From Roseomonas aeriglobus (GTDB lineage: Bacteria > Pseudomonadota > Alphaproteobacteria > Sphingomonadales > Sphingomonadaceae), in assembly GCA_016937575.1 (NCBI GenBank), contig JAFHKN010000002.1:2480001-2544000 (forward strand): 64,000 bases of DNA, given 5' to 3'. Below the pieces are notes generated by a model, which saw only the letters and a program-made list of their open reading frames with translations, was not told where the DNA came from and did not search any database. Both the position numbers and the translations under genes were made by a program. Below, in pieces: positions 25,837 through 34,640 of this stretch (position 1 is its first letter; each line of letters opens with the position of its first letter).

Positions 25837-26762
25837 GCCGCGGCAGCCACCACGGCCTGCGCCCGCTGGATTAGCATATCCAGTTCCGCCAGCTCGGATT
25901 CGAGCAGGCCGGTGAGCGGGGGGCGCACCGCGCCGGCAGGCCGACCGACCAGGTCGCAGCCCGCCTTGACGATCGACACGGCATAGCCACGACCGCGGTT
26001 GCGCAACGCGATATAGGGCAGGACGAAATTGTTGAGCTCGCGCACGATCGTCGCCTTGTCGCGGGCGCGAACCGCCCGGTAGAAATTCACCGCCCAGTCC
26101 GGCATGAAATTGAAGATCGCCGACGAATAGGTCGTCACCCCCATCTCCAGATAGGCCGGGGCGAAGGTCTCCGCGGTCGGCAGCCCGCCGACGTAGGTCA
26201 GCCGGTCACCCAGCTTGCAATAGATCCGCATCATCAGTTCGACGTCGCCCACCCCGTCCTTGTAACCGATCAGGTTCGGGTTGCGATCGCACAGGCGAGC
26301 GAGCGTATCTTCGGTCACCACGGCGTTGTCGCGGTTGTAGACGATCACCCCCAGCGAGGTCGCGCGGCAGACCGCCTCGATATGCTCGGCCAGGCCCTCC
26401 TGCCCCGGCACCATCAGATAGGGCGGCAGCAGCAGCAGGCCGTCGGCACCGACCCGTTCCGCCTGGCGGGCGAGGTCGACGGCGATCGCCGTGCCATATC
26501 CGCAGCCCGCGATCACCGGTACGCGCCCTGCGGTTTCGGCGACGGCGGCCTCGACCACCGCGACGACCTCCGCCGGCTGAAGCGAAAAGAACTCGCCGGT
26601 CCCCCCCGCGGCGAACAGGCCCGCCACGTCATGCTCCAGCATCCAGCTACAGTGCCGGCGATAGGGTTCGACTTCGAACTGCATGTCGGCATCGAAATGC
26701 GTGACCGGGAAAGACAGCAGGCCCGACCCGATTTTCGCAGCCATTTCTTGGGAAGACATCAT
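25833..26762 (-). CDS. kdgD: 5-dehydro-4-deoxyglucarate dehydratase (decarboxylating)
   Basis: DapA-superfamily enzyme that turns 5-keto-4-deoxyglucarate into 2-oxoglutarate semialdehyde with loss of CO2 and water. The 309-residue TIM barrel has the Schiff-base Lys168 ([11 protein letters not shown]), catalytic Tyr142 (GVIVYNRDN) and the substrate loop [11 protein letters not shown]. The start [13 protein letters not shown] is typical for the family. It is the first gene of the operon kdgD-gudD-hydrolase-talarate dehydratase and takes the product of both dehydratases. The 2-oxoglutarate semialdehyde dehydrogenase that would follow is not in this window. Confidence 0.93.
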   Translation of the reverse strand: MMSSQEMAAKIGSGLLSFPVTHFDADMQFEVEPYRRHCSWMLEHDVAGLFAAGGTGEFFSLQPAEVVAVVEAAVAETAGRVPVIAGCGYGTAIAVDLARQAERVGADGLLLLPPYLMVPGQEGLAEHIEAVCRATSLGVIVYNRDNAVVTEDTLARLCDRNPNLIGYKDGVGDVELMMRIYCKLGDRLTYVGGLPTAETFAPAYLEMGVTTYSSAIFNFMPDWAVNFYRAVRARDKATIVRELNNFVLPYIALRNRGRGYAVSIVKAGCDLVGRPAGAVRPPLTGLLESELAELDMLIQRAQAVVAAAA

Positions 26763-26833
26763 CTTGAAGTTCCGTCTGAGGTTTGGTGAGCAGCGCTATC
26801 ATCGGCGCACGAACCCCGTCCAAACCCGATCGG

Positions 26834-26846
26834 CTCTCGATCGATA
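26834..26846. promoter_or_regulatory. 13-bp element upstream of kdgD, shared with the operon at 34.4 kb
   Basis: CTCTCGATCGATA lies 72-84 bases upstream of the kdgD start. The same 13 bases occur inverted at 34596-34608, upstream of the metallo-hydrolase operon that encodes the LysR regulator. Neighbouring bases are also alike at both sites (CGATCGG on one side, TATGATC / CATGGATC on the other). Proposed LysR-type binding site; inferred, not tested. Confidence 0.5.
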
Positions 26847-26893
26847 GCGCTTTGCTATGATCCGGCCGGACCGGTGGCGGGGCGAGATCGGGA

Positions 26894-29797
26894 TCAGAAC
26901 CTGGCCCGCACGCCGACCCGGTAGGAACGACCGATGCCGTCATAAAGGACCGGGTTGAACGGCGGCGTGCTCGACGCATTGCCGGCCGCGACGGGCGGAT
27001 CCTTGTCGAACAGGTTCTCGACCGCGAAATACAGTTCGGTCTTGTTGCGCCCCTGGCCGAACAGCGTGTAATTGCCGCCGAGGTCGAAATATTTCGCACC
27101 GGCGATATAGTTGCGGTCGATGTCGACCCCGCTGACCCAGGTCACGTCATAGACCCCCGCGGAGATCGTCCGCATGGTGAGGGTCAGCGAAGCCTGGTCG
27201 CTATCGTACCCCAGCGACGTGAACGTGCGCCACTTGGGGATCGACGGCGCGGCATTCGGCCCGCCGTTCTCGCCCACGGCCTCGTTGGTCACATTGTTGT
27301 TCGTGAAGCTGTAGTTGAGCGCCCGGTTGGCGAGGAAGCGCAGCACGATATTGCCGGCCGCGTCGCGGAAGAGGCCGTCGAAGGGCACGCGGTACGACGC
27401 ATCGATGTCGAAGCCGCGAACGCGCTGGGATGCGACGTTGACCGGCACGCGGCGGATTTCGGTGATCGTCCCGGCCGCATTGCGAGTGATCAGGGCGCAC
27501 AGCTCGGATTCGCCGCCGATGCAGCGCGCGACGATGTCGTTGACCGCCAGCGTGGTGATCGCGTCGCTGAGCTTGATGTTGTAATAGTCGAACGATGCGC
27601 TGAAGCCGGGCAGGAACCGCGGCGACACCACCACGCCCAGGCCAAGCGTGTTGGCCTTTTCCGGACGCAGCGCGCGGTTGCCGTCGGTGATCTGGGTGAT
27701 GCGGGTGGGATTGACCGTCGCCAGCGGGTCGGTGACGTCGACCGCCTGCGACGCGCCGGCGGCATAGAGTTCCTGCAGGTTGGGCGCGCGAATGTCCCGC
27801 GAGCGGACGACGCGGAACTTGATGTCGCGGATCGGCTCGTAGGTCACGCCCGCCTTCCACGTGGTCACGCGCCCCGAGGTCGAATAATCGGTGATGCGTG
27901 CGGCGCCGTTGAAGTCGGCGGTACCGATCCCGCTGTCCTTGAGAAGCGGGACGACGACCTCGGCAAAACCTTCGGTGACGGTATATTTGCCGGCATTGCT
28001 TTTGAAATTGCCGGTGAAGAAGCCGCCGAGCGTCGTCGGATAGAGCGCAGGCCCCGACACGAAGGTAGCCGACACGGGATCGCCGACGGCGGTCACGGAT
28101 TCGCTGCGACGCTCGACGCCGGCCGCAAAGGACACGGGCCCGGCCCACAGATCGAACGGCTCGCCGGTGATCGACAGCGAGCCGACCTTCTGCGTGATGG
28201 CCTGGGTCTGAGAGGCAGTACCCTTGACATAGGCGATCGCGGCCGGGCTGGCGACACCCGTGCCGAAGATGTTGAGCGGCACGCAGCCGTCGTTCGGATT
28301 GGTGAGCGTCGAGCGGCAGACGATCTGGCCCGAGGCGTTGGTGACGGCGTCGATCGCGTTGCTGAACTTGATGTTGTCGGTGGTATTGAGCAGCTTGATG
28401 TCCAGATTGGTGCGGCCGTACTGATAATAGGCCTGCCACTTCCACCCCTGGCCCAGCTCGCCCGCCAATGTGCCGACGAGGCGGTAGTTCTCCCGCTCGA
28501 TGTCGTTGACCATCCGCCCGAGATCGACGGACCCATAGCCGACGCGGAACGAGGTGATGTTGTTGGCCGCTGCCGTCGCACGGACGCTTGCGGGCAGGAA
28601 GGCGTTGTTGGCGCTGACGTCGATGTTGTTGACGTTGCGCTGATAGGCCGCCGGACCGACCGTGTGCGTCTTGCCGTAGGATGCCTCGATGGTGGCGGTC
28701 ACGGCCGGGCTGAATTCGTAGCTGAGCATCCCCCAGCCGTTGGTCCGGTCGATCCGCGGGGTCAGCGTGCCGAAATTCCCCTCGTTCCACGGATTGCCGC
28801 CGATCATGAAGTTGCCGGCAATCGTGCCATAGACGAACGGCGTCACCGCCCCACCCGCGCCGAAGCTGGTACCGAAGAAGGGGTTGGTCGTGTTGGTCAG
28901 CGCCCCGCTGGTGATGAAGTTCCGGCGCACGCCGTTCTGTACGACACTGTTGATGACGGTGCCTTGGGCGACGTTGTTGTAATGGACGTTGTCCGCCACG
29001 ATCTGGCGCGGCTGGCCGTTCCCCGCCACGAACGCCGGGTTGGTGACCAGATATGTCTCCCTGTACCATTTGCGCTTGGCAGGATCGATCTGGAAGATCC
29101 CGTCCTCGTGCTGGTGCTCGCCGGAGACGATCACATGTCCCCGGCCATCGGCGAACGCTTTCCCGAACGACCCGGTGAATTGGTAGTTCTTGTTGTCGCC
29201 CCGGCTGGTCACGCCGCCCATGACGTTCAGCTTCACGCCTTCGAACTTCCGGTCGATCACGAAGTTGACGACGCCGGCGACGGCATCCGACCCATAGGCC
29301 GCCGATGCGCCGCCGGTGACGATGTCGACGCGGCTGAGCAATGCGGTCGGAATGTTGTTGACGTCGACCGCGCCGGTCTGGGTCGAAGGGGCGACGCGCT
29401 GACCATCGATCAGGACCAGCGTCCGGTTCGAACCCAGGCCGCGCAGGTCGAGCAGGTTGAGGCCGGCGGTACCGGTCGAGGTGGCGCCATTCCCGGCGCG
29501 GGAGGTGGCGGTACCGGTCAGCTGCGGCAGCTGGTTCAGATAATTGGCGACATTGGTCGGCGCGGATTTGGAAATCAGCGAGGCATCGACCACCGTCAGC
29601 GGCGTCGGGGCGTCATATCCGTCACGCTGGACACGGCTGCCGGTCACGATGACCTCTTGGGTCGCGGTCTGTGCGGCCGCTTCGCTTTCCTCGATCGGCG
29701 GCGTCGGAACGGTCTGCGCAGCGGCAACGGATGACCACAGGGCCAACGGCAGGCTGACACCGGTCAGTAACAGCGGACGCGCGAAATTCCTTGGCAT
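26894..29797 (-). CDS. TonB-dependent outer-membrane receptor in the aldarate locus
   Basis: A 967-residue receptor: signal peptide (LTGVSLPLALWSSVAAAQ), TonB-box-like EVIVTGSRVQRDG, plug domain (about 50-170, with VANYLNQLPQLTG, LDLRGLGSNRTLVLIDGQR and GGASAAYGSDAVAGVVNFV), and a 22-strand barrel ending in YRVGVRARF. The start at 29797 follows a GGGAGGGGAGG ribosome site; a longer frame upstream is not credible. It has its own leader region (29798-29968) and lies between the two enzyme operons, so it most likely imports the sugar-acid compound that the locus degrades. Confidence 0.93.
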   Translation of the reverse strand: MPRNFARPLLLTGVSLPLALWSSVAAAQTVPTPPIEESEAAAQTATQEVIVTGSRVQRDGYDAPTPLTVVDASLISKSAPTNVANYLNQLPQLTGTATSRAGNGATSTGTAGLNLLDLRGLGSNRTLVLIDGQRVAPSTQTGAVDVNNIPTALLSRVDIVTGGASAAYGSDAVAGVVNFVIDRKFEGVKLNVMGGVTSRGDNKNYQFTGSFGKAFADGRGHVIVSGEHQHEDGIFQIDPAKRKWYRETYLVTNPAFVAGNGQPRQIVADNVHYNNVAQGTVINSVVQNGVRRNFITSGALTNTTNPFFGTSFGAGGAVTPFVYGTIAGNFMIGGNPWNEGNFGTLTPRIDRTNGWGMLSYEFSPAVTATIEASYGKTHTVGPAAYQRNVNNIDVSANNAFLPASVRATAAANNITSFRVGYGSVDLGRMVNDIERENYRLVGTLAGELGQGWKWQAYYQYGRTNLDIKLLNTTDNIKFSNAIDAVTNASGQIVCRSTLTNPNDGCVPLNIFGTGVASPAAIAYVKGTASQTQAITQKVGSLSITGEPFDLWAGPVSFAAGVERRSESVTAVGDPVSATFVSGPALYPTTLGGFFTGNFKSNAGKYTVTEGFAEVVVPLLKDSGIGTADFNGAARITDYSTSGRVTTWKAGVTYEPIRDIKFRVVRSRDIRAPNLQELYAAGASQAVDVTDPLATVNPTRITQITDGNRALRPEKANTLGLGVVVSPRFLPGFSASFDYYNIKLSDAITTLAVNDIVARCIGGESELCALITRNAAGTITEIRRVPVNVASQRVRGFDIDASYRVPFDGLFRDAAGNIVLRFLANRALNYSFTNNNVTNEAVGENGGPNAAPSIPKWRTFTSLGYDSDQASLTLTMRTISAGVYDVTWVSGVDIDRNYIAGAKYFDLGGNYTLFGQGRNKTELYFAVENLFDKDPPVAAGNASSTPPFNPVLYDGIGRSYRVGVRARF

Positions 29798-29968
29798 CAG
29801 GTGCCTCCCCTCCCGTAGCGCAGCCGCTTTGGCGGCATGCCTTTTCTTCGCGTCACAGACTTCCCCGGCGAACCCCCTGAGTCCAATTCCGGCTGGCAAT
29901 CAAACGATGCCAGGCAGGTATGCATGGGCCGGCCGCGTGTCGGTGGTCCCTCGTGCCGGCGCCCGCGC

Positions 29969-31117
29969 TTACGACCGCGCGAGAAAATGCTCCGCCGCCT
30001 GCATCAGGCCCCGGGTGTGCCCATAGGCGAAGGCGAAGCTCTGGAGCCCTGCCTCGGGATGTCCGGGCACCTCGGGCACATGGTCGGGCATCAGCATGCC
30101 GTCATAGCCGACCTCGTGATAGGTCAGCAGCGCCCGGAACATGTCGACGTCGCCTTCGTCCGGGAAGGCTTCCCGGAAATGCCCTCGCCCGCCGACGATA
30201 TTGCGGAAATGCACGTTGAAGATCTTCTTCCGCGACCCGAACCAGCGGATCACGTCGAAGATCTCGACCGCCGGACGCGCCAGATTCTCGCTGACCGTTC
30301 CCTGGCAGAAATTCAGGCCATGGAAGCGGCTTTCGCGGATCGACACGAAGCGCTTCAGTCCGTCGATCGTGCCGAGCACGCGGTGAACCCCCTGATAGCC
30401 CTCGGGCGGCGTGCCCGGATCGTGCGGGTGGCAGGCGATGCGGATCTTATATTCCTCGGCCACGGGAACGACACGGTCGAGGAACCATGTGATGCGTTCC
30501 CAGAACGCGTCTTCGCTGACGGTACCGGCGCGGGTGAGCGGCGTCGGCGGCGCGGCCTTGCGCGCATCCCATTCACCGAATTGCACCGATCCGCCGCGTC
30601 CGGTGACATGCCCCGTGCGCAACACGCCCAGGATCGACATATTATATTTGATGCAGGGGATCCCCGCCCGCGCGCAGTTGCGGATCAGGGTCTGGAACGC
30701 CTCCACCTCGCGCTCGCGTTCGGGACTCTGTGCCAGCATGATGCCCGGATTGCGCTCGCGGTCGATGTGCGACGACGGCAGGAGCACGGGGTCGAGGATG
30801 TCGAGCTTGAGCCCCCTCGCCTCGGCCATGGCCCTGACGCCGGTCAACTCGTCGACCGTCGAGTACAGCCGCCCGGCAGACACCGGCGCACGGGCGGCGA
30901 TATGGGTCACGCCGTAGCGGGCGAGATATTCGAAATGCTCGTCGGTAGCCGGCCCGCTCTGGCAGCCGAGCTTGAACTTCAGTCGCCCGCTCGGCCGCTG
31001 CCCGACGGGCGTCGTTCGCGCCTGCGGCCTTGCCGCGGCCATGTCGCTCGCGCCGGTCGTCGCGGAAAGGGCAAGGCCCGTGCCCAGGCCCGTCAGAAAC
31101 TGCCGCCGTTCGATCAT
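29969..31117 (-). CDS. Exported UxuA-like (mannonate dehydratase family) protein with Tat signal
   Basis: A 382-residue TIM-barrel protein of the mannonate dehydratase/xylose isomerase-like group. The N-terminus MIERRQFLTGLGTGLALSATTG is a twin-arginine signal, unusual for a family that is normally cytoplasmic. The UxuA metal ligands are all there: His in IACHPHDPG, Cys in LNFCQGTVSE, His in NVHFRNIVGG and Asp-His in LMPDHVPEV; HFREAFPDEGDVDMF is also typical. It is the last gene of the metallo-hydrolase/GlucD-like/LysR operon. It may act on a sugar acid or its derivative in the periplasm; a true mannonate dehydratase role is not proven. Confidence 0.8.
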   Translation of the reverse strand: MIERRQFLTGLGTGLALSATTGASDMAAARPQARTTPVGQRPSGRLKFKLGCQSGPATDEHFEYLARYGVTHIAARAPVSAGRLYSTVDELTGVRAMAEARGLKLDILDPVLLPSSHIDRERNPGIMLAQSPEREREVEAFQTLIRNCARAGIPCIKYNMSILGVLRTGHVTGRGGSVQFGEWDARKAAPPTPLTRAGTVSEDAFWERITWFLDRVVPVAEEYKIRIACHPHDPGTPPEGYQGVHRVLGTIDGLKRFVSIRESRFHGLNFCQGTVSENLARPAVEIFDVIRWFGSRKKIFNVHFRNIVGGRGHFREAFPDEGDVDMFRALLTYHEVGYDGMLMPDHVPEVPGHPEAGLQSFAFAYGHTRGLMQAAEHFLARS

Positions 31118-31187
31118 CCTCTCCCCTTCGTTTTGTTCGTCGCCGGGATGGTCCCAGGCCGGCAGGGCGGCACCGGGATCCGCTGCG

Positions 31188-32126
31188 CTATCCGCCGCCC
31201 CCCGTGCCTCCCCCGCCACCGTGTTCGCCGGTCCATCGCCGAAGGTTCGTCAGCAACAGGCGCAGGGCCGGATTGACATTGTCCTGGCGCCACGCGGCGT
31301 GCAGTTCGACGATCGGATCGGTATTCTCGAGTTCCGAAAACACCACATTGTCCGGATGAAGATGCGTGGACGCCTCCGGCACCAGCGCATAGCCATGCCC
31401 GGCGCCGACCAGCGTCAGGATGGTATGGATCTGCGCGACATGCTGGACGAGTTGCGGAGAGGCATGGGCATTGGCGAACAGCCCGGTCACCAGATCGTGA
31501 AAATAGCGCGCCTTGTCGGGCGCATACATGATGATCGGCAGGCCGTCGAAGTCGGCAAGCGTGCGTGGGCATGCATGCGCCGGGATCGAATCGTGCCGGC
31601 ACACGACAAACCGTTCCGTCAGGACTCGCATCGACGCCAGTTCCGTCCCGCGCACCGGTGGACGCAACAGACCGATGTCGAGCCGGCCGGTCTGCAACGA
31701 TTCGAGCTGCTCCCCGGTGACCATTTCCTTCAGCAGCAGCTTCACGTCGGGCATGTCGATCCGCATGCGTCCGAAGAAACTCGGCAGGAAACTGTACCCC
31801 GATGCCGCGGTGAAGCCGAGTGCGACCATGCCGCGCTGGCCCTCCGCTGCGGCGCGCGCGGTCGCTACCGCGCTGTCGGACAGTTCGACGATCCGGCGAG
31901 CCTCGGCGAGGAAGACCACGCCGGCGGCGGTCAGGCGGACCGACCGGCTCGATCGCGCCACCAGTTCCAGCCCGACGATCCGTTCCAGGACCTGGATATG
32001 CCGGCTGAGCGGAGGCTGCGTCATGTTGAGACGGGCCGCGGCGCGCCCGAAGTGCAGTTCCTCGGCCACGGCGACGAAGCAGCGCAGCTGGATCAGTTCA
32101 AACATGGTGCGGAACCACGCGCTCAA
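31188..32126 (-). CDS. LysR-family transcriptional regulator
   Basis: A regulator of 312 residues with N-terminal winged helix-turn-helix (LRCFVAVAEELHFGRAAARLNMTQPPLSRHIQ) and a C-terminal periplasmic-binding-type effector domain (MVALGFTAASGYSFLPSFF). The C-terminus ends in a Gly-rich tail. The ATG at 32126 overlaps the upstream stop codon (ATGA); an alternative ATG at 32105 (MFELIQLRCF) matches the family length better. Sitting among aldarate catabolism genes, it probably activates them in response to a sugar acid, perhaps through the 13-bp element found at 26834 and 34596. Confidence 0.92.
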   Translation of the reverse strand: MSAWFRTMFELIQLRCFVAVAEELHFGRAAARLNMTQPPLSRHIQVLERIVGLELVARSSRSVRLTAAGVVFLAEARRIVELSDSAVATARAAAEGQRGMVALGFTAASGYSFLPSFFGRMRIDMPDVKLLLKEMVTGEQLESLQTGRLDIGLLRPPVRGTELASMRVLTERFVVCRHDSIPAHACPRTLADFDGLPIIMYAPDKARYFHDLVTGLFANAHASPQLVQHVAQIHTILTLVGAGHGYALVPEASTHLHPDNVVFSELENTDPIVELHAAWRQDNVNPALRLLLTNLRRWTGEHGGGGGTGGGG

Positions 32127-33394
32127 TACCTCGGTTTGACGGGTGAGAACGCGGGATCATATTTGCGCATCTGGCCCGTGTCATCGCGCGTGCGGATCGC
32201 GATCCGATCGAATGTCGCCTTCCCCCGCGCCAGCCGCACCGGATCGATGGCCAGGCCCAGCCCCGGCCGGTCGCCGACCCGTACACAGCCGTTCATGAAC
32301 GCGATCTTCCCGCCGCGCACGACCTCGTCCGCATCCTCGACCCAAGGGTAATGGGTGTCGCAGGCATAGGTCAGGTTCGGCGTCGCTGCGGCGAGGTGCG
32401 CCATGGCCATCAGGCTGATCGCCAGATGCGAGTCGGAATGCATCGACAACCCGAGGCCGAAGGTGGCGCACATCGCGCCGAGCGACTGGCTGTCCCGCAA
32501 ACCGCCCCAATAATGATGGTCGGACAACACGATCTGCACCGCGTTCAGGGCGACGCTGCGGCGCAGGTGATCGAAGCAGGTCACCACCATGTTGGTGGCG
32601 AGCGGCAGACCGGTGCGACGATGCAGTTCGGCCATCGCCTCCAGTCCGTTGACCGGGTCTTCGTAATATTCGATCAGGCCACGCAGCCGATCTGCCGCTG
32701 CGATCGCGGTCTCCATCGACCACGCCCCGTTCGGATCGATCCGGAGGGGATAGTCGGGGAAGGCGTCGGCCAGCGCCTCGATCGTCGCGATCTCGACCGA
32801 CGGGGGCAGCGTGCCGGCCTTCAGCTTGATGCTGCCGAATCCATGGCGATCGATCATGCGCCGGGCCTGGGCCACCATCTGCGCGGGGGTGATCGCCTCG
32901 CCCCAGCTGTCGGCCGGCTCCTCGGGCTCGATGTGGCGGGCGTATTTGTAGAAGAGATAGGCGCTGAAGGGCACGTCGTCGCGAACCGCTCCGCCGAGCA
33001 GCGCATGCAGCGGAACGCCCGATGCTTGCGCCTGCAGGTCGAGCATCGGGACTTCGAACGCCGAACAGCAATTGGCCCCCTGTCGCGCGGGGTCGGAGCC
33101 TGGCGCCAGTTCGGCCCCGGGCGGCGGCGGCGGCAGCCCGCTCAGCGTTTCGGCGACGATCCGGCGCAGCCCGTTCAGATCGTGCACCGACAGCCCGACC
33201 AGCCGCGGCGTCACCGCCTGCAGCGCGGCGAGCGCGGCCGCATCGCCATAGCCCTCGCCAAGGCCGGTCTCGCCGTTTTCCGCGACGACCTCGATAATCG
33301 AGCGCAGCGCATAGGGTTCGTGGATTCCGGCCGCATTCAGCAGCGGCGGATCGCGAAACGCGATCGGCGTGACCCGGACGTCGGCGATCCTCAC
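32123..33394 (-). CDS. Glucarate dehydratase-related protein (enolase superfamily)
   Basis: A 423-residue mandelate-racemase-group protein related to GudD. It keeps the Lys pair (SIKLKAG), the metal ligand region (RIDPNGAW, YYEDPVNG, ATNMVVT, LSDHHYW) and the catalytic His (MHSDSH), but the GudD HSNNH motif reads HSDSH, so the residue that hydrogen-bonds substrate (Asn in E. coli GudD) is Asp. This resembles the divergent GudX-type paralogues and suggests altered or reduced activity, or another acid-sugar substrate. It starts 24 bases after the metallo-hydrolase gene and overlaps the LysR gene. Confidence 0.83.
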   Translation of the reverse strand: MRIADVRVTPIAFRDPPLLNAAGIHEPYALRSIIEVVAENGETGLGEGYGDAAALAALQAVTPRLVGLSVHDLNGLRRIVAETLSGLPPPPPGAELAPGSDPARQGANCCSAFEVPMLDLQAQASGVPLHALLGGAVRDDVPFSAYLFYKYARHIEPEEPADSWGEAITPAQMVAQARRMIDRHGFGSIKLKAGTLPPSVEIATIEALADAFPDYPLRIDPNGAWSMETAIAAADRLRGLIEYYEDPVNGLEAMAELHRRTGLPLATNMVVTCFDHLRRSVALNAVQIVLSDHHYWGGLRDSQSLGAMCATFGLGLSMHSDSHLAISLMAMAHLAAATPNLTYACDTHYPWVEDADEVVRGGKIAFMNGCVRVGDRPGLGLAIDPVRLARGKATFDRIAIRTRDDTGQMRKYDPAFSPVKPRY

Positions 33395-33418
33395 CGTGCG
33401 GCCCCGACGGCTGCTCGG

Positions 33419-34441
33419 TCAGTCACCGGTCTCTCCCATCCGCGCCAGCTGTACGCGCGAGCAGGCCTCCATCACCTTGGCGAACCGCTGCGCCCGGTCC
33501 TTGCCATAGATGAACGGATTGACGTCACCCGGGTCGGCATGGGTCAGCAGCTGGATCTTCTCGATCGCGGCGATGTGCGCGGGATGGTTGCTGATCACCG
33601 CATCGACGCCGGCCTGCCGGGTCAGGCCGCTCCAGCGCTGGAGCGATGCGATCTGGTCGTGGATCGCGGCGCTGGTCGAACCGCCGCCGGTCCCGCCCAT
33701 CAGCCCGACCACGTGCGGCCGCCCCCGATCGGTGACGGGGAAGATCGCCGACAGCGTTCCCGGCGTATGGCCGGGCGTGACGTAGAGTTTCACGCTGGTC
33801 CGGCCGAGCGTGATGCTATCCCCGTCGCGCACGACGATGTCGCGGCGCGGCGGTACGAGGTCGCGGAACGGCCCGCCGCCGCGATCCGGGCTTTCGAGCA
33901 TTTTCCAGTCCGCGTCCGACAAGGCGACCCGGGCACCGAAATTATCCTGGAAATATTTGGCGCCGCCCCAGTGGTCGCCGTGGCCGTGCGTGACGATCAC
34001 ATATTTGATACGCTTGGGGTCGAGCCCGAGACGGATCATGTTCGGCACCATGATGTCGCGCGCTTCGGCTTCGTTGTTCAGCGCATCGATCAGGATGATC
34101 CCATCGGACGTATCGAGCGCCCAGGCCGATACGGCGTTCTGGCCGATCGAATAGAGCTGGTCGAAAACCTTGGCTTCCTGAACCAGGCCGTCGTGCTGGA
34201 TCGCAAACACCGTCTTCCGGTCCAGCGGGCTCGTCATGCACCGCCAGTAGAATTCCGGCAGAAGGTCGGGATCGGCCCATTTCCGCGCGGCGGACAGGTG
34301 TTTTGCGACAGCCTTCCCGTTGGCGTTCGGGAAGGTCGCTTGCGCTGAATAGCCCGCCGGGGGGGGCGTCTGCGCGGGTCCCCCGACCGGGGCAACAAGC
34401 ACGGCCGAAGCCGCAATGGCTGACAGGACTCGCCGCATCAC
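33419..34441 (-). CDS. Exported metallo-beta-lactamase-fold hydrolase (B3-like)
   Basis: A 340-residue protein with a signal peptide (VLSAIAASAVLVAPVGG) and an MBL fold. Zinc ligands visible are H152, H154, D156 and H157 (VTHGHGDHWGG), H225 (TPGHTPG) and H286 or H289 (ISNHPAHI). The sequence between is like the B3 subgroup (DGIILIDALNNEAEA; PNMIRLGLDPKRIKYVIV). Genes of this kind are often labelled beta-lactamases, but here it opens an operon with a GlucD-like enzyme, the LysR regulator and a UxuA-like protein, so a lactonase or esterase acting on an aldarate derivative is at least as likely. Confidence 0.82.
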   Translation of the reverse strand: MMRRVLSAIAASAVLVAPVGGPAQTPPPAGYSAQATFPNANGKAVAKHLSAARKWADPDLLPEFYWRCMTSPLDRKTVFAIQHDGLVQEAKVFDQLYSIGQNAVSAWALDTSDGIILIDALNNEAEARDIMVPNMIRLGLDPKRIKYVIVTHGHGDHWGGAKYFQDNFGARVALSDADWKMLESPDRGGGPFRDLVPPRRDIVVRDGDSITLGRTSVKLYVTPGHTPGTLSAIFPVTDRGRPHVVGLMGGTGGGSTSAAIHDQIASLQRWSGLTRQAGVDAVISNHPAHIAAIEKIQLLTHADPGDVNPFIYGKDRAQRFAKVMEACSRVQLARMGETGD

Positions 34442-34595
34442 CTCTCCTCCGCGCGCGCTTCATTCGGCAATTGGCCGGTCCGCGACGGGTTTCATGCGCC
34501 CGGTCCGGCACAGCGCTCTCTATGCGGGAAGAGATAGATCAGCGCAGCGCCGATGCTGTCCAGCCCCGATCGCGGATCGATCCATGCTCTAGCCG

Positions 34596-34608
34596 TATCG
34601 ATCGAGAG
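34596..34608. promoter_or_regulatory. 13-bp element upstream of the metallo-hydrolase operon
   Basis: TATCGATCGAGAG, the inverted copy of the element at 26834-26846, lies 155-167 bases upstream of the metallo-hydrolase start and just outside the TolC gene end. The extended surroundings are also similar to those at 26.8 kb. Candidate site for the LysR regulator encoded in this operon. Confidence 0.45.
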
Positions 34609-34640
34609 GAGGCCCGATCGGCAGTGCCGCCCGTCGGCGC

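Noticed and set aside
33419..34441. Antibiotic-resistance beta-lactamase call for the metallo-hydrolase.
   Set aside because: MBL fold and B3-like ligands are visible, but the operon context is sugar-acid catabolism and the first metal motif differs, so a resistance label is not supported.
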